DNA of 64,000 nt from Otatea glauca (taxonomy: Eukaryota; Streptophyta; Magnoliopsida; Poales; Poaceae), in NCBI GenBank assembly GCA_036346275.1, contig CM070727.1:7245760-7309759 (forward strand). Reading direction: 5' to 3'. This document shows, in pieces, positions 22,613 to 35,569 of this stretch. The notes under the pieces are model-generated. The model ran no database searches. It was not told the origin of the DNA and was given only the letters and a program-made list of their open reading frames with translations. The translations under genes were made by a program, and so were the position numbers. Numbering within the stretch: the first letter of the stretch is position 1; every line of letters starts with the position of its first letter.

Positions 22613-24499
22613 CGACCAAAAAATAAAAAGCGCATTTTGGGCTAGCCTCGGTGCTACTAGCCATGCCCTCTCAAACATATAATACATCAATCACAGATTT
22701 TGCATATACACAGTTACAATATACAATAATCACCACATATTTCGCATATACACAACTACAATATAATACATCAATCACAATTGCAATTTTGCATATACAC
22801 AATTATAATGTACAACAATCACAGCTTTTGCATATACACAACTACAATATAATACATCAATCACAATTACATATAATACATCAATCACAATTACAATCAC
22901 AGATTTTGCATATACACAATTACAATATACAATTAAAGTGTCTCATGCATGAGGCGCTCGATCATGGTGATGGTGTAGGGCATGCCTCCCATGGACTGCT
23001 CCTTCTCAAGTTCGGTATCTTTGCATCAATATTTCTCGAGTATGTAAATGAAGTTATTATATATCATAGTATGGAAAGCTAAATAGATCACTTTTGTTGT
23101 ATCACAAATCTAGCCGATCCATTGTCGTCTTATTCCATGTGAATGCCGTGGCATCCTCCATATGTTGTACATGCATTAGCTAGTTTATACTCCTCTATTT
23201 TTGAATATGTGACATTCTTTTTTCAATTTTATTCCTAAATACATATCATTCTACAATTTTGATCCTACTTTTACTATTTTTCCTTCTATAATCTCCATTT
23301 AGCTATTTTTAATGGCATTTACTATCATACATTAGAGTAAAACACACCATCTAAAACTATAAGGACCATGTAATCAAATCTCTTATGAATGGACGGTAAA
23401 GATGCAAAAGGAAACTTCGCAACTAAATCAAGCAATCAAATAAACTCTTTGTAATGGTGCGTTTTGAAATGAGCTCTTTCGTATTCATCCATCACCCACG
23501 TCTATAAAAAGCTCTACTAGCCATCATGAAAGGGCACAGAGAAAAGCAATAGAGGAGAGCTCCTCGTCTAGAGCGCACGACGCACACACACCACCCATCA
23601 ACACACACACACACACGGAGAAGGGCAACAACACAAGCGCAGATCAATCACAACTTCTTAAATGAAATGACAAAAATTAGAACATATGCAAGCCATGCCA
23701 TCCAATACTAAACTTGACATTCAATGAAACATCAATTTACACCACCGCATTGAAAAAAATTAACTAGTTTTGTGAACTATAAGCCTCACGAGTCTTCACT
23801 TGTTGGTAGGGGCCTCGGGAGGTGGTAGATGAGTATGGAAGACTTCATCGTTATTATCGGGTCATGAAACTCGCCGTTCTTGTTGAGTACTTCCTTCATA
23901 ATGAAGTAGGCGAGCTGTCCCCGAATGCCTTGGATTTCATTTGGAACCAGTCCTCCCGTGAGGCAACTTCAAACGCTATAGATAGAAAAAGTTTGTCTTA
24001 AGAGCTTATATAGAGAATGAGATGTGCAAATCAATGTGTGATGTTAGCGTGACAAACCTCTACGCCATTGTTTACTATTGTAGAGCCTAAGATTTCGCGC
24101 ATGTATTGGCAATACGAAGTACCCACATAAATTTGTTCTGGCGGTACGCTTGTGTAATCGCAAAAATTGAATAAACTTATACGACATTGAAGGAGTTATT
24201 GACTACGAGTGCGATATAGACAAATTGTTTTTGTGCGCACGGAAATTTAGTACGGATTGTCGGTGATTTATGGAAAGGACGGTGTCTTGAGCACTTTTAC
24301 AATATGCTTTGAAGGCCCTATTCACTAGACTTGTCATATCTTTGTAGTCTTTTGGATCTTTGTCCGCGGGTCCAAGATCGACATCTTGCTTTTATCCGGA
24401 TGAATTACTACGAGAATCCGAGTGGAAACTACGTACACATGTATGATGCCGTAGTCATTAGTCCTAACTGAGCAAAGAACGAGATCAACAAGTAATTGA

Positions 24500-26748
24500 A
24501 CTAGCTAGTGAGCCACTTACTTGAAATTGTATGGTAAAAGTATGAACTCCTTGTCTTGGAGTTTGATGAGGCGTTATATCGTAGTCCTCGACCTCCTTTG
24601 GTACTCTTTTGATTTCCGGTGGCAAACCGTTCCGGATCGAGGAACGCCATCGCCCTTTGGTTCTTTTAGTTCGATCAACTCGAATCTACATAACAAATGA
24701 TTTAGACATCACATTTATCGGTATTACATGAATGTAGACAATGATTTTTATATTGGACACTTACGGTGACCAAAGATCTCATAAGAGACACGTCGAGGGC
24801 ATCTTGATAGTACATGTTGTGCAACTCATTTGAATTCTATCATGAAGCGGCCAGTCCCTCATGGTGGAAATGTTCTCTCTCGAAAATGGCGGTGATCACC
24901 TTCGGAGTACATGTTGGTTCGATCGCTCCATATACCATTCATGTAATCGCCTTTAGCTGCCTTTGTTAGACTATGAAGCTTGAAGGGGTGACAAGCGGCT
25001 TCCCAATTCGTATTTGATCTTTCTTGACACTTGTCCTTTGGAGACCGCTTTACCCTTACTTTTTCGCACACAACATCATACTCCGTTAAAGCCGCCGACC
25101 TACCGATATGGCTTGTCTATTCGCCATGCCTTGAGAGGAGGGTTTTAAGTCGGTCAGCGAAGTTGTCGCACTAACTTTCATCTGTTGATGTGTTGGTGAC
25201 GATCGTGCGAGGTTTCTTGTAGGAGAGGCCGGCAGTTCACTGCGCAGAGAGGTGGCGAGTTCACCTCGGGAGGGGTGGCGAGTTCACCTCGGGAGGAACA
25301 GCACTTCATGATGGTCCAAGGTGATGTCACGTTTGCGCCATGGATGAATGTGTGGGCGGCACTTCCTAGAGTTGTAACCTCGTCGTTCGGGGCATTTCTA
25401 GCCCGAGGTTGGCGAATCGGGATTAACCGTGTCCACCGAACCTTTGCATATCCGGCGCTATCGCAGAGTTGTGCAATACACCTCCTTCTTGGCATGGGTA
25501 CGCTATGCTGTATCGGCTTGAATGAATATGTTCATGACGGGCAAAGTGAGCCGCACGGTGTGGGGTCATGTATGTCGTCCACGGATAATGACCCATGTCT
25601 GTTCTACAATTGGGGCGGATGCATAGCTCGCTGCGACGATTCGGAGGGTGGTCGTAATAATGTTCTCGGCTTGTGGTCGCTCATGGCTTGTTGTACTTGT
25701 CGTTGTACTTGTTGTTCAATTGTGCCTTGTAATTCTCGAAGCATCTTTTCCTTCATCATTTCTATTTGACAAACGCTTCTCTAGCTCTCTTTCGGCTCTT
25801 GTAAGTGTGAAGGTGCTCGGGAATCTGTCTTCCACGGAACCTTAACCCGACACCTCTTGTTCGCCCGGGATGCTCCTTGTTTCCCGTGGCACGTGTTAGT
25901 TCGTCGTTCTCCTATCCGGTTGGAATGTTCCTTGGGAAGACTCGACGCATGACTCCCGGACCCTTTGTGACATTGCTTCGTCGTCGCTATTTCGAAGGAT
26001 AAGCCCCACGGGACGTGACACTTGCCCTCGCTAGCACGTAGTGCTTGACTCGTCCGTAGTCCGGCCAATTGACTTGTACCACCGATTGTAGTGATTCGCT
26101 TCTGCCTCTCCCATTGAGGGATTTTACAGCGTACCCACCCGTACCAAGTGCGTGTGGATGGATGTTCCTTCTTCCGATGTTTATGTGGTCCTCATTGGAC
26201 TTCTTTCTTCGCTTCACTTTGCTTCATCGACACGAAATCATCCCAATATGGTTCTAAGTTTGGGTAGTCCCGATGGCCGATCGGTTTTCTTTACATAAGT
26301 AGTATTCACTGGCCTTGAAGTTCCTCCATGCCGCATCCATGGTCATCAACGCATCCCGACGACGCGGTGTTCATCTTCTTGAGAATTGAAGGTTTGTTTC
26401 ATTTCGATCCATAGATCCGCTTTGATGGTATCGGGCACTTTGTGCCAATCCAAAAGGTGATTGGCACTCTCTCCTTGCGATATACCCGCAGTTGTTACGT
26501 ACTTTGCTACTGAACTTTGGCGGTGCACTAGGGGCCCACTTCCGAGACCTCCGAGATGGTATACTGGCCTTGGGCTTCTTATTTCTTCCTCGGCCACGAG
26601 GTCTTGCCATGTATGTCAAGATCGGCGGCAACACCGGTGGTTGGGTGGAGGTTGAGGAACTGGTAGGGCTAGGGCTCGGGCTCGGGGTGGATTGCTCCTC
26701 CATATCGCCTTGGATGTGCGAATCGAAAGAGGTAAAGTATGGAACCAT
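24500..26748 (-). pseudogene. Transposase_24 (Ptta/En/Spm)-type gene remnant
   Basis: Read on the minus strand, the clearest parts lie between 26748 and 26150. A Pro/Ser-rich start (MEEQSTPSPSPSP) is followed by GRGRNKKPKASI. Then, in a shifted frame, come HLLDWHKVPDTIKADLWIEM and DAAWRNFKASEYYL, later WDDFVSMKQSEAKKE, and then ALGTGGYAVKSLN after another shift. The W-x-x-V/I-P-x-x-x-K, AW-x-x-F-K, SE-A-x-x-x-x-E and GSGGY-like motifs are those of the plant En/Spm-associated Transposase_24 family, presumed subterminal-repeat binders. Stops and frameshifts interrupt the gene; the lower limit of 24500 is approximate. Confidence 0.65.
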
Positions 26749-27944
26749 TAGAATTTGGCGATCCGATGGGTTAAGTGCGGAAGTTTAACTCGAGAACTAG
26801 AAATAAAAGTAATCGAAGAATTGGGCATTCAATTGATGGGCTGAAGTACCGAATTGTCTACAAGAAGGGTAAGGAGAATGTGGTTGCCAACGCATTGTCA
26901 TGGGTGGACAACTCATGAATTTGTCAATGTGAAACTTTTCACTAGCAACTCATTGCGCCACATAAACAATACCATCTTGTGAAACCAGATCAAGATGTTA
27001 TTTGAACCAGATTATAAAGTTTGATAGAGTCAAATGTCCGATTTCATAGTTTGAAGTGCTATATGGACTTTCGTTCAAAGTTCAGTGTCTTATGGACCAT
27101 CTAGAATACTCATATGAACATTACATGAGCAGATTTGTCTAAAAACAAACATTAGCAATATTACAACATCACTAGATTTTATAAATATATTGTAATGCAA
27201 ATTTTGTGGTCAAAGATACATTTTAGAAACCGTGCCTAATGCGAAACATCACTTTTTTAGAGAGGAGGAACATGCGGTGGTAGATCATTAGTAGTTCATT
27301 AGTAATCAAGTGTTGGTGAGGGTGCAGAAGAAGCGTACTTGGCATGAGAATTCAAACCAAAACAACTTCATTTCGTGCATTCAATGCGATAGTACAAATC
27401 TCCTCACCACCAACACCAACTCAAAGCCAAGAACTAGTTATTCCAGATTCTCTTAACTTTTCACTGGTGATTTGATTTTGACCCAACCTTTACATTCTTC
27501 CTCTCTTTCCTACACAAATCCCACCACAACATGCACACACACGTTGAGGTCACCTATGCATCGACACCCAAACAACAAGAAGAACGACCTTACTCTCTCT
27601 TTTTGAAGGAACTCATGTGTGTAGAATGAAGGTAGAACATACCTAGGAATGCTGTGGCGTCAGGTGGTCGGGCGTCGTTCGAGGGCGCGGCGCGCCAGGC
27701 GCGTCGAAGCGGCGTCGTAGCGTCGGTGGAGAAGCCTTGGCGCGGCGCTGGCGTCGGGTGTCGAGGCGTCGGGAGCGGCACAGGCGTCGGACGGCGTCGA
27801 GCGCGGCGCTGAGCGTCAGACGGCGTCGGCGATGGCCGTGGTGGCGTCGGGCTCGGGCGAAGAGTGAAGCGGCGGGAGTTTAGGGGTTAGAACAGCGGTG
27901 AGAAGAAGAATGATCAGATCGACTTTTATATGTGGGGCCTTATC

Positions 27945-28225
27945 GTGGCGGTTCTTAACAAGAACCGCCATCGATCTACTATCTGTGGCGGTTCTTCAAA
28001 AGAACCGCCAGTGATATAATTATCGTGGCGGTTCTTTATACAAACCGCCATCGATATTTTTATCTCGTGGCGGTTCTTCACAAGAACCGCCATTGATACA
28101 TAATTATCTGTGGCGGTTCTTTATACGAACCGCCACAGATTCACTTATCTGTGGCGGTTCTTCACAAGAACCGCCACTGATACATATATAATCCGTGGCG
28201 GTTCTTTATACGAACCGCCACTGAT
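27945..28225. repeat. Internal array of CACTA-type palindromes
   Basis: Seven or so GTGGCGGTTCTT...AAGAACCGCCAC units of the same family as the terminal arrays, but in the middle of the element. The GC-rich DNA on its left (27650-27900) resembles the 5' region of a CACTA gene. This suggests the element is a fusion in which this array was once a terminus. No CACTA end is present beside it. Confidence 0.85.
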
Positions 28226-28243
28226 AAAGTTATCCTAACATAA

Positions 28244-28324
28244 GCTTTTGCGCCGGACTACTTCCAAGTGGTCCGGCGTGAACGAGCTTTTGCGCCGGAC
28301 TACTTCCAAGTGGTCCGGCGTGAA
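28244..28324. repeat. Two tandem 42-bp hairpin units
   Basis: Two units with period 42 bp, identical over 39 bp. Each has the perfect inverted pair CGCCGGAC and GTCCGGCG around a 12-nt loop. The motif differs from the flanking GGCGGTT palindromes. Confidence 0.85.
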
Positions 28325-28680
28325 TCAAAAAACAGTAATGACCATATATATTTCTAATATAGTAATATACCCTATATAATCTCTCTTGTTTATTTTCATA
28401 TCTTCTAGGATGTATACCAGAATAGAATATTATTTCTAAATATGTTCTAATATCATAAATGCCTTATGTACTATGTACAATATATTTGGTTTTAATTCAT
28501 ACGGAGGAGAAACCATTAAAACTTGTGTAATCGAATATAGTAATTACCTATATAATCCTAATATAGTAATATATTAATGACCCACATTTCCATTACTCCA
28601 CACAAATGCATAACACCATATTTCCATTACTCCATACAAATGCATATTGTTTACATCACATTGCCATTACTCGTATATAG

Positions 28681-31600
28681 CTAATTATTTTCTTTCACAA
28701 TTTGCCCTTCTTCATGATCGTCGCGATGATAGGTAGTTTCTTGAGTGGTTTCTTCCTCGAGCCTGATGTTGCCATCTACGAAAGGAGGCAACTCGTCAAA
28801 CTGGTTGTACTCATCCTCATCCACGACATTCTCAACTCCGACGATCCTTCTTTTTCCCTGAAGAACTACATGCCGCTTCTTATCTGTCGGGTCGATTACA
28901 TAGAAGACTTGTGCTACTTGCTTGCAAGTACGAATGGTTCTGTCAGATCCGACATGTTCGATGTCCAAAGTAGTGAAGCCGTACTTGTCCACCTTGACAC
29001 CCTTTGGGAGTTGTACCCAACGACACCGAAACATCGGGATCTTAAAAATACAATAGTCGAGCTCCCAAATCTCTTCTATGAACCCATAGAAGCTAGTCTT
29101 CTTACTGCCTGTGTTGTCATAGGCATCTATGCGGACACCACTATTTTGGTAAGTGCTTTTGCTATCCTGAGATCTCGTGTAAAAGGTATATCCATTTATG
29201 TCGTATCCTTGCCATGTCAAGATTGTACCTGATGGCCCTTTTGCCAACCACCTCAACATAACACTCGTTTCTTTCCCAGTCATATGCTCTTTGAACCAAT
29301 GATTGAACAAACGGTTATGCTCTTTTGTTACCCAAGCCTCTGATCGTCCACGATTTTCCTCTCGTAGCTTATCCTTGTGCATGTCCATGTACGAGGACAC
29401 CTCAACTGACTGTTGCAAGACTGTGAAATGAGCTTTTTCGAACAATCCATGATCGTAAGAATTTGTTGATTTCCTTCCAATCGTCCCTTTTCCGGCTAGC
29501 CTACCCTCATGGCGAGATCTGAGCACTCCTACGGTTCCACCCTCCATGTAATCCACGCAAAACTCGATAACCTCCTCAGTTGCATAACCTTCCACAATGC
29601 AACCCTCCGGCCGAGATCGATTGCGTACATACTTCTTCAGGATACCCATGTACCTTTCGAACGGGTACATCTGATGCAGGAATACGGGGCCACATACATT
29701 TATCTCATTCACAAGGTGAACAATGAGATGAACCATTATATCGAAAAATGATGGAGGGAAATACATCTCTAGCTGGCATAGTGTCTTCACCACATCATTC
29801 TGTAGTTCAGAAAGTCCGATGGGATCGATGACCTTCTGTGAAATCGTGTTGAAGAAGAAACACAACCTCATGATTGCTTCTCGGACCTTTTCAGGCAAAA
29901 TACCTCTAATTGCAATAGGAAGCATTTGTGTCATCATCACATGACAATCATGAGACTTCATGCCAGTTAACTTCAAATCTTTCATGGACACGGTTTCTTG
30001 ATGCTTGCGGAGTAGCGGATGGAACTTTCACACCATGCAAGCATTTGCAGTGTCATTCTCTCTTTCTTGGATAGAGTGTAGCAAGTGGGGAAGGTAAAGT
30101 CGGCCTTTCCGTTGTCTCGAGGATGTAGCTCACTCGATTTTCATATCTTCCAGTCCCTTCGTGCCTTGATCAGTCCTTAGTTTTGCTAGGAATATTCAAG
30201 AAAATACCAATCAAGTCATCACATACATTTTCTCTACATGCATGACGTCTATGCAAATGTCGAACTTCTAAGTCCTTCCAATAGGGCAAGTTCCAAAATA
30301 TCGATCTCTTCTTCCATGTGATCTTCTCGAGACGAGACCTCGATTTATTATTACTCTCTCCTTTCCAAGTACAACATTAATATCCTTAACCATATCATAT
30401 ACCTCTTCCCACGAGGAGGCCTTGGAGCTATACCATCCTCTTTTGTCCCGTCAATTGTTTCTTCATATTGCGGTAGGGTGATTCTCTGAAGGAACTGCGG
30501 TGATGCATGTACACGATTTTCCTTGAGTTATTGAGCCACACACTTGCGGTTTCATCCATGCAATGGGGCATGCTTTGGCCCCTTTACAAGACGACCGGAT
30601 AGGTTACCAAGGCGTGGAAATCATTGATGGTGCAAAACAACAATGCGCGTAGGGTGAAGTACTCGCTTGTACTCATCCCATACCATGACACCTTCGTTCC
30701 ACAAGTATCACAAGATCTTCCACCAATGGTTGTAGGTATACATCAATATCATTGCAGTTGTCTCGGCCCTTGGATAGCGGCGACATCATAATGTACTTTC
30801 GTTTCATACACAACCAAGGAGGAAGGTTGTAGATCAGAGAGTCACGAGCCAAGTGCTATGAATACTACTCATGTTACCGAAAGGATTCATTCCATCCGTA
30901 CTCAACCCAAACCTTACATTCCTCGGTTCATTCCTCAAGTCCATCCTAAAGAGCCTATCGATGGTTCTCCACCGCGTAATCAGCAGGTGTCTCGACTTTC
31001 CATCCTTTTACGCTCTTCCGAGTGCCATCGCATCGATTGGGCATGCTTTTGTTTCAAATAAACGCTTCAACCGAGGTATTACGGTAAATACCACACCACT
31101 TTAGCGGAGCTCCTTTCTTCACCACGGTGCCCTCATTGTCATGGTCTTTACGCTTGTATCGCGATGATTTGCACACGGACATACATGCATGTCTGTATAC
31201 TCTTTGCGATAGAGTATACAATCGTTTGGACATGCATGTATTCTTTCTACTTCAATCCCAATGGACATACAACCTTCTTAGCTAAATAAGTGGTTATCGG
31301 CAATACGTTTCCATCTGGAAGCATGTCCGCTAAGAGATGTAATAGCGCCGTGAAACTTTTATCGGACCAACCATTGCTTGCCTTCAATTTTAGAAGTGAA
31401 AGCACGGTGTGCAACTTTGTGTATTCCTCCTTGCAACCGGGAACAAAGGTGTGTCCGAGTCGTCCAACAAACCCTTGAATTGATTAAACTCTCTCGACTA
31501 GTGTAGTTCCATTCGCATCGCGCAACATCCGAGCAAGATTATTATCGTCATCAATGTCCAACCTATCCTCATCGGATCCATAAGCGATGTCACCGCCATA

Positions 31601-31885
31601 ATGCCTTCTCCATCATCCAATACGTTATCACCTTCATGTATGTTTTCCTCTTCACCGTGACTTGTCCAACGTGTATAGCCAAGTACAAAACCTCTTGAAT
31701 CAAGTGCAAGTGGATGTGCTCTTTGTCGAAAACATTTTCTCATTCTTGCAATCAATGCATGGACAATGTATGTACTCCGTCTTCTTATGCAATTTGTTCT
31801 CCTCGTGCTCTTAGAAAAGCGAGATACCCGTCGATGTAATCTCTACGGTGTAACAGTTCGCATTGTACATCCATCTCCGGTCCAT
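28681..31885 (-). pseudogene. TNP2-like CACTA transposase, decayed
   Basis: On the minus strand the gene starts near 31885 (MDRRWMY). A zinc-binding transposase-associated domain follows (HCPCIDCKNEK at about 31770), then GFVLGYTRWTSHGEEE in a shifted frame. A stop interrupts the first 30 codons and more breaks follow between 30000 and 31700, where KIVYMHHRSSF is a recognisable TNP2 motif. The last part is one long intact frame of 436 codons (29991 down to 28681). It carries the DUF4218/DUF4216 regions of TNP2, for example LPIAIRGILPEKVREAI, MYPFERYMGILKKYVRNRS, VVQ-like FYVIDPTDKKRHVV and an acidic tail. Active TNP2 cuts and joins CACTA ends. This copy is not functional as it stands. Confidence 0.85.
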
Positions 31886-32817
31886 CTAAAATTAATTAAC
31901 ATATAAAAATTGATTAAAAACTAATCTAATTACTTATCATCTAAATGAGCTAGATAATAAATTCATCATCTAAAATGATGAGCATCCACCTACCAAATTA
32001 GCTTAAATTTCATGTATATCAATATCCAATAATCTTAATTAAATAAATTTAATATATGTCCACACTAATGGAACCAAATTAATAGTAATTAAAAACTAAT
32101 CAATACTTTTCTGTAAAGAAGCTAGATAATAAATTCATCATCTAAAATGATGAGCACCCACCTACCAAATTAACTAAAATTTCATTTATATTAATACCCA
32201 ATAATCTTAATTAAATAAATTTATTATATGCAAGATGTATATGTTCGTACACTAATGGAACCAAATTAATAGTAATTAAAAAACTAATCTAATAACTTAT
32301 CATCTAAAGGAGCTAGATAATAAATTCATATATATGCAAGATGTACATGTCCGTACACTAATAGAACCCAATTAATAGTAATTAAAAAACCAATCTAATT
32401 ACTTATCATCTAAAGGAGCTAGATAATAAATTCATCATGTATCAAATTAACTTAAAATGCAATTAATATTAAATATATGCTTAATCATAATTCATCATCT
32501 ATAAAAGGAACACAACATCATCTAATGAACCTAGCTAGGAAATAAATTCATCAACTACAAAATGGTACCTAAATAAAAATAAACAAAATCTAAACTTTTC
32601 ATCTCATCTACATATAAACCCTAATTAAACTTGGTTTAAAAATTAAATTGCAACAAGATTAACACAAATCAAGAGAGGAGAAAAAATAACTCACCAAGGA
32701 ACAACTAGAGGAAGTACAAGCACAAGAATTGGAGAAAACGAAATCAAATTTAGAAGTTTTGGTTTGCTCTCGGGAGGAAGAAGACCAGTCTTGCATCGAC
32801 CACCTATTTATAGGCAA

Positions 32818-33190
32818 TATTATCGATGGCGGTTTTAACTAGAACCGCCACTAATAACATATCCGTGGCGGTTCTATCCTCGAACCGCCATCGATAATTC
32901 ATTATCGATGGCGGTTCGAGGATAGAACCGCCACGGATAATCAATAAATCGATGGCGGTTGGAGGATAGCACCGCCATCGATAACCTAGTTATCGATGGC
33001 GGTTCTAGCCTCCAACCGCCATCGATAATGTATTGTTATCGATGGCGGTTCTACCCGAACCGCCATCGATAATCATATCGATGGCGGTTCGAGATAGAAC
33101 CGCCACCGATATTTTTCCGCCATTTATGAAATTGAACCGCCACTGATAATTATCTTTGTGGCGGTTCGAAAAAAACCGCCACAAATAGAC
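32818..33190. repeat. Right subterminal palindrome array of the CACTA element
   Basis: About nine units of ATCGATGGCGGTT facing AACCGCCATCGAT. The linker here is ATCGAT rather than the CACAGAT seen at the left end, so the two ends have diverged while keeping the GGCGGTT core. Confidence 0.85.
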
Positions 33191-33222
33191 CGTCACCTAT
33201 TGCAGGTTTTGGCGTAGTGAAC

Positions 33223-34319
33223 AAACTAAACTGAACCATGTGTTACACATTATAAGACCAACATCTACATAATACAAAATAGCAAAAAAAGAAAGCTACG
33301 AAAATGGTGCCCAAACCTTAGGATAGAGTGGATGAGCACCCCACTATTACAAATGAAACTCCTGAGGTAATTACAATGAGTGGATGAGCACCCAACTAAA
33401 GGCAATCGCAATATTTCCGTAAAGCAAGATCGACCAAGGCTAGCACACGAAAGGGGCAAAACATAATTGTTGCGACTGGACTCAACCATTCGAGCAAATA
33501 TTATGGAAGATATAGCTGTAGGGTGTAGTTGCAGGAGTTGAAGTGTAAATGTTCGACAAAAGATAGCGAAGAAGAATTGAAGAAAATCTAAAAGCTACTT
33601 TTTACCAATCGATAGGTGACATCACATGCTTACTTCGATACCATATGATCCGGAGGTTGAGTTATTTGTAAAAATGATAAGCAAGAAAACGGATAATAAA
33701 TCGGTGCACATCAATTAAGTCATGGCTTGTTTACAGAAAATTTTGTAATGTAGCGAGACTCTATAACAAGATTCGATGGACGATTGAAGGTATGTCTTTC
33801 ACGTTGGATGAATCGAGGTTTACAATAGTATTACCATATTCTATCATTTGGTTGCAACCTACAATTCGCAACAACTCCGATAACAAATTTGAGATATTCC
33901 CCTGATATATCAGAAAGCTAATAAAATGCTTACGCAATAATGGTCGTAAATTTCAGTTTCTACTAATATTTTGCTCAACTCCAACCCGCTTAATTCTGAC
34001 TGCTAATATTTTGCTGAAGTGCAAGAATCGAGAAAGGAGCCAATGAAACCATACCAAGAAGGCTTGATGTCCCAGACGGAGTCGTACTCGAGGGATAGGT
34101 TAGTTGAGGTACCCGTCCATGTCCTCCACCATGCCGTCCTCCCTGAAGAACGCCGCCGCACCGTCCTTTCACACCTTTTCTGTTTTTCTCTGTATTACTT
34201 ATACCCAAAAACTTACAGGAATCAAAATCGAACCACAAGAAGCATCTCCAAATAGAAAAGTACCAATATCATAAGTGAGCTAGGGTTTACTGCAAGTGGA
34301 CTCAAGGTGAGCTAGGGTT
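33223..34319. other. Unassigned DNA between CACTA elements
   Basis: No gene is supported. A short tandem duplication of GTGAGCTAGGGTTTAC occurs near 34275-34322. The stretch is probably the interior of the next CACTA remnant. Confidence 0.35.
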
Positions 34320-35299
34320 TACCGCAAATCCTGACTTGGCGGTGGAGACCCGGCCTGCAGCGGCTTGGAGGGGTGCTGGTGGAGCGGGAGGCAGAGGGAG
34401 AACCGTGGCCAAGGCGGCTTGGAGGCGACAACGCTTGAGAGGCGGCTTGTAGGCGCGGTTTGGAGACCTAGCTTGGAGACCCGGCGGTGGAGACCCGGCC
34501 TGCAGGCGGCAGCTTGGAGGAGCGCCGTTGGAGCGGGAGGCAGAGGAGACCCGGCGGCGGTGGCTTGGAGATGACGGCGCTTGGAGGGGTGGCGGCGGTG
34601 AAGGAAGCTGGGTCGATCGAGTGACCTCTGTCGACCGGACAATATATTTGTGTGTGTGGGGGGCTCTCTGTGTCGGTTTGTTCGGTGAACCGATTGCAAT
34701 AACTTTATTAATTGTATCAGTTCTTTAGTGAAACCGATGGCAATAATAAGAGGCAGTCTTGAAGTGAAACCGATTGCAACTATACATTCATTTGTGTCGG
34801 TTTTCATATAAAAACCGATACAAATAATATCCTCATCTGTGTCGGTTTTTAACAAGAACCGATACAAATAATTTTATCATCTGTATCGGTTTCATATAAA
34901 AACCGATACAAATAAAACCCTCATCTGTATCGGTTTGCAACAAGAACCGATACAACTAATTTCATCATCTGTATCGGTTTCATACAAAAACCGATACAAA
35001 TAAGACCTCATCTGTGTCGGTTTTCAGCAAGAACCGATACAAATAATATCCTCATCTGTGTCGGTTTTCAACAAGAACCGATACAAATAATATCCTCATC
35101 TGTGTCGGTTTTTAACAAGAATCGATACAAATAATTTAGTCATCTGTATCGGTTTCATATAAAACCGACACAAAATGGAAAATAACACTATCGCTTTTTA
35201 CTGAAAAACCGACACAAATATTAGTGTCCCTATCGGTTTACAATGAAAAACCGACACAACATGCTACCAAAAAGTAATGTCCAAACATGTGTGTAGTAG
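34320..35299 (-). mobile_element. CACTA element end (second family), truncated
   Basis: An array of TGTGTCGGTTTT facing AACCGATACAAAT (about 34660-35255) is followed by TGTGTGTAGTAGT near 35299, a slightly degraded inward-reading CACTACTACACACA terminus. To the left is a GC-rich block (34330-34620) with internal direct repeats of GGAGACCCGGCCTGCAG, similar in position to the leader of a CACTA gene. Its other end is missing. Confidence 0.65.
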
Positions 35300-35569
35300 T
35301 ACTAAATGATGAAACTCATTGATTGGTGACAATACTGACTGCAGTCATCTGAAGTTGGTTCAAGCTTTGATCATCTACTCTGAACTTATGAAGAAATGCA
35401 TGGGTCGATGTGTATATCGAAACCGACAGTGATGTGTAATATAAAACATTTCCTCGACTTATATTATTGAATTTGGATTGCTTGGTGGTTAAGAACTTAC
35501 ACAAACCAATCTCTTACATTGTGTTTCCTTTTTTTCGCGAGGACTTGTATTGTCATATTTGAACCACAG

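Larger units (their letters stand above)
22222..33219. mobile_element. CACTA (En/Spm) transposon, 11.0 kb, autonomous-type but decayed
   Basis: The left terminus is CACTACACTAAAAAACG. The right terminus read inward is CACTACGCCAAAACCTGC. Both sides have AAC (22219-22221 and 33220-33222), the 3-bp target duplication expected of CACTA elements. Subterminal arrays of the motif GTGGCGGTT paired with AACCGCCAC lie at both ends (22250-22612 and 32818-33190), with a third array in the middle (27945-28225). Two gene remnants on the minus strand match CACTA proteins: a Transposase_24-type protein (24.5-26.75 kb) and TNP2 (28681-31885). Both contain stops or frameshifts, so the copy cannot make its own transposase. 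MITE-like and other AT-rich insertions fill 22.6-24 and 26.9-27.5 kb. Confidence 0.88.

Noticed and set aside
22651..23082. Plus-strand frame with HIHNYN repeats
   Set aside because: A simple ATACACAACTACAATAT-type repeat translated; not a gene.
25275..25845. Plus-strand frames inside the CACTA element
   Set aside because: The recognised transposase motifs in this part are on the minus strand; these are antisense shadows.
34319..34867. Minus-strand open frame of 182 codons
   Set aside because: It is built from GC-rich direct repeats and subterminal CACTA repeats, so the open frame is a composition effect.
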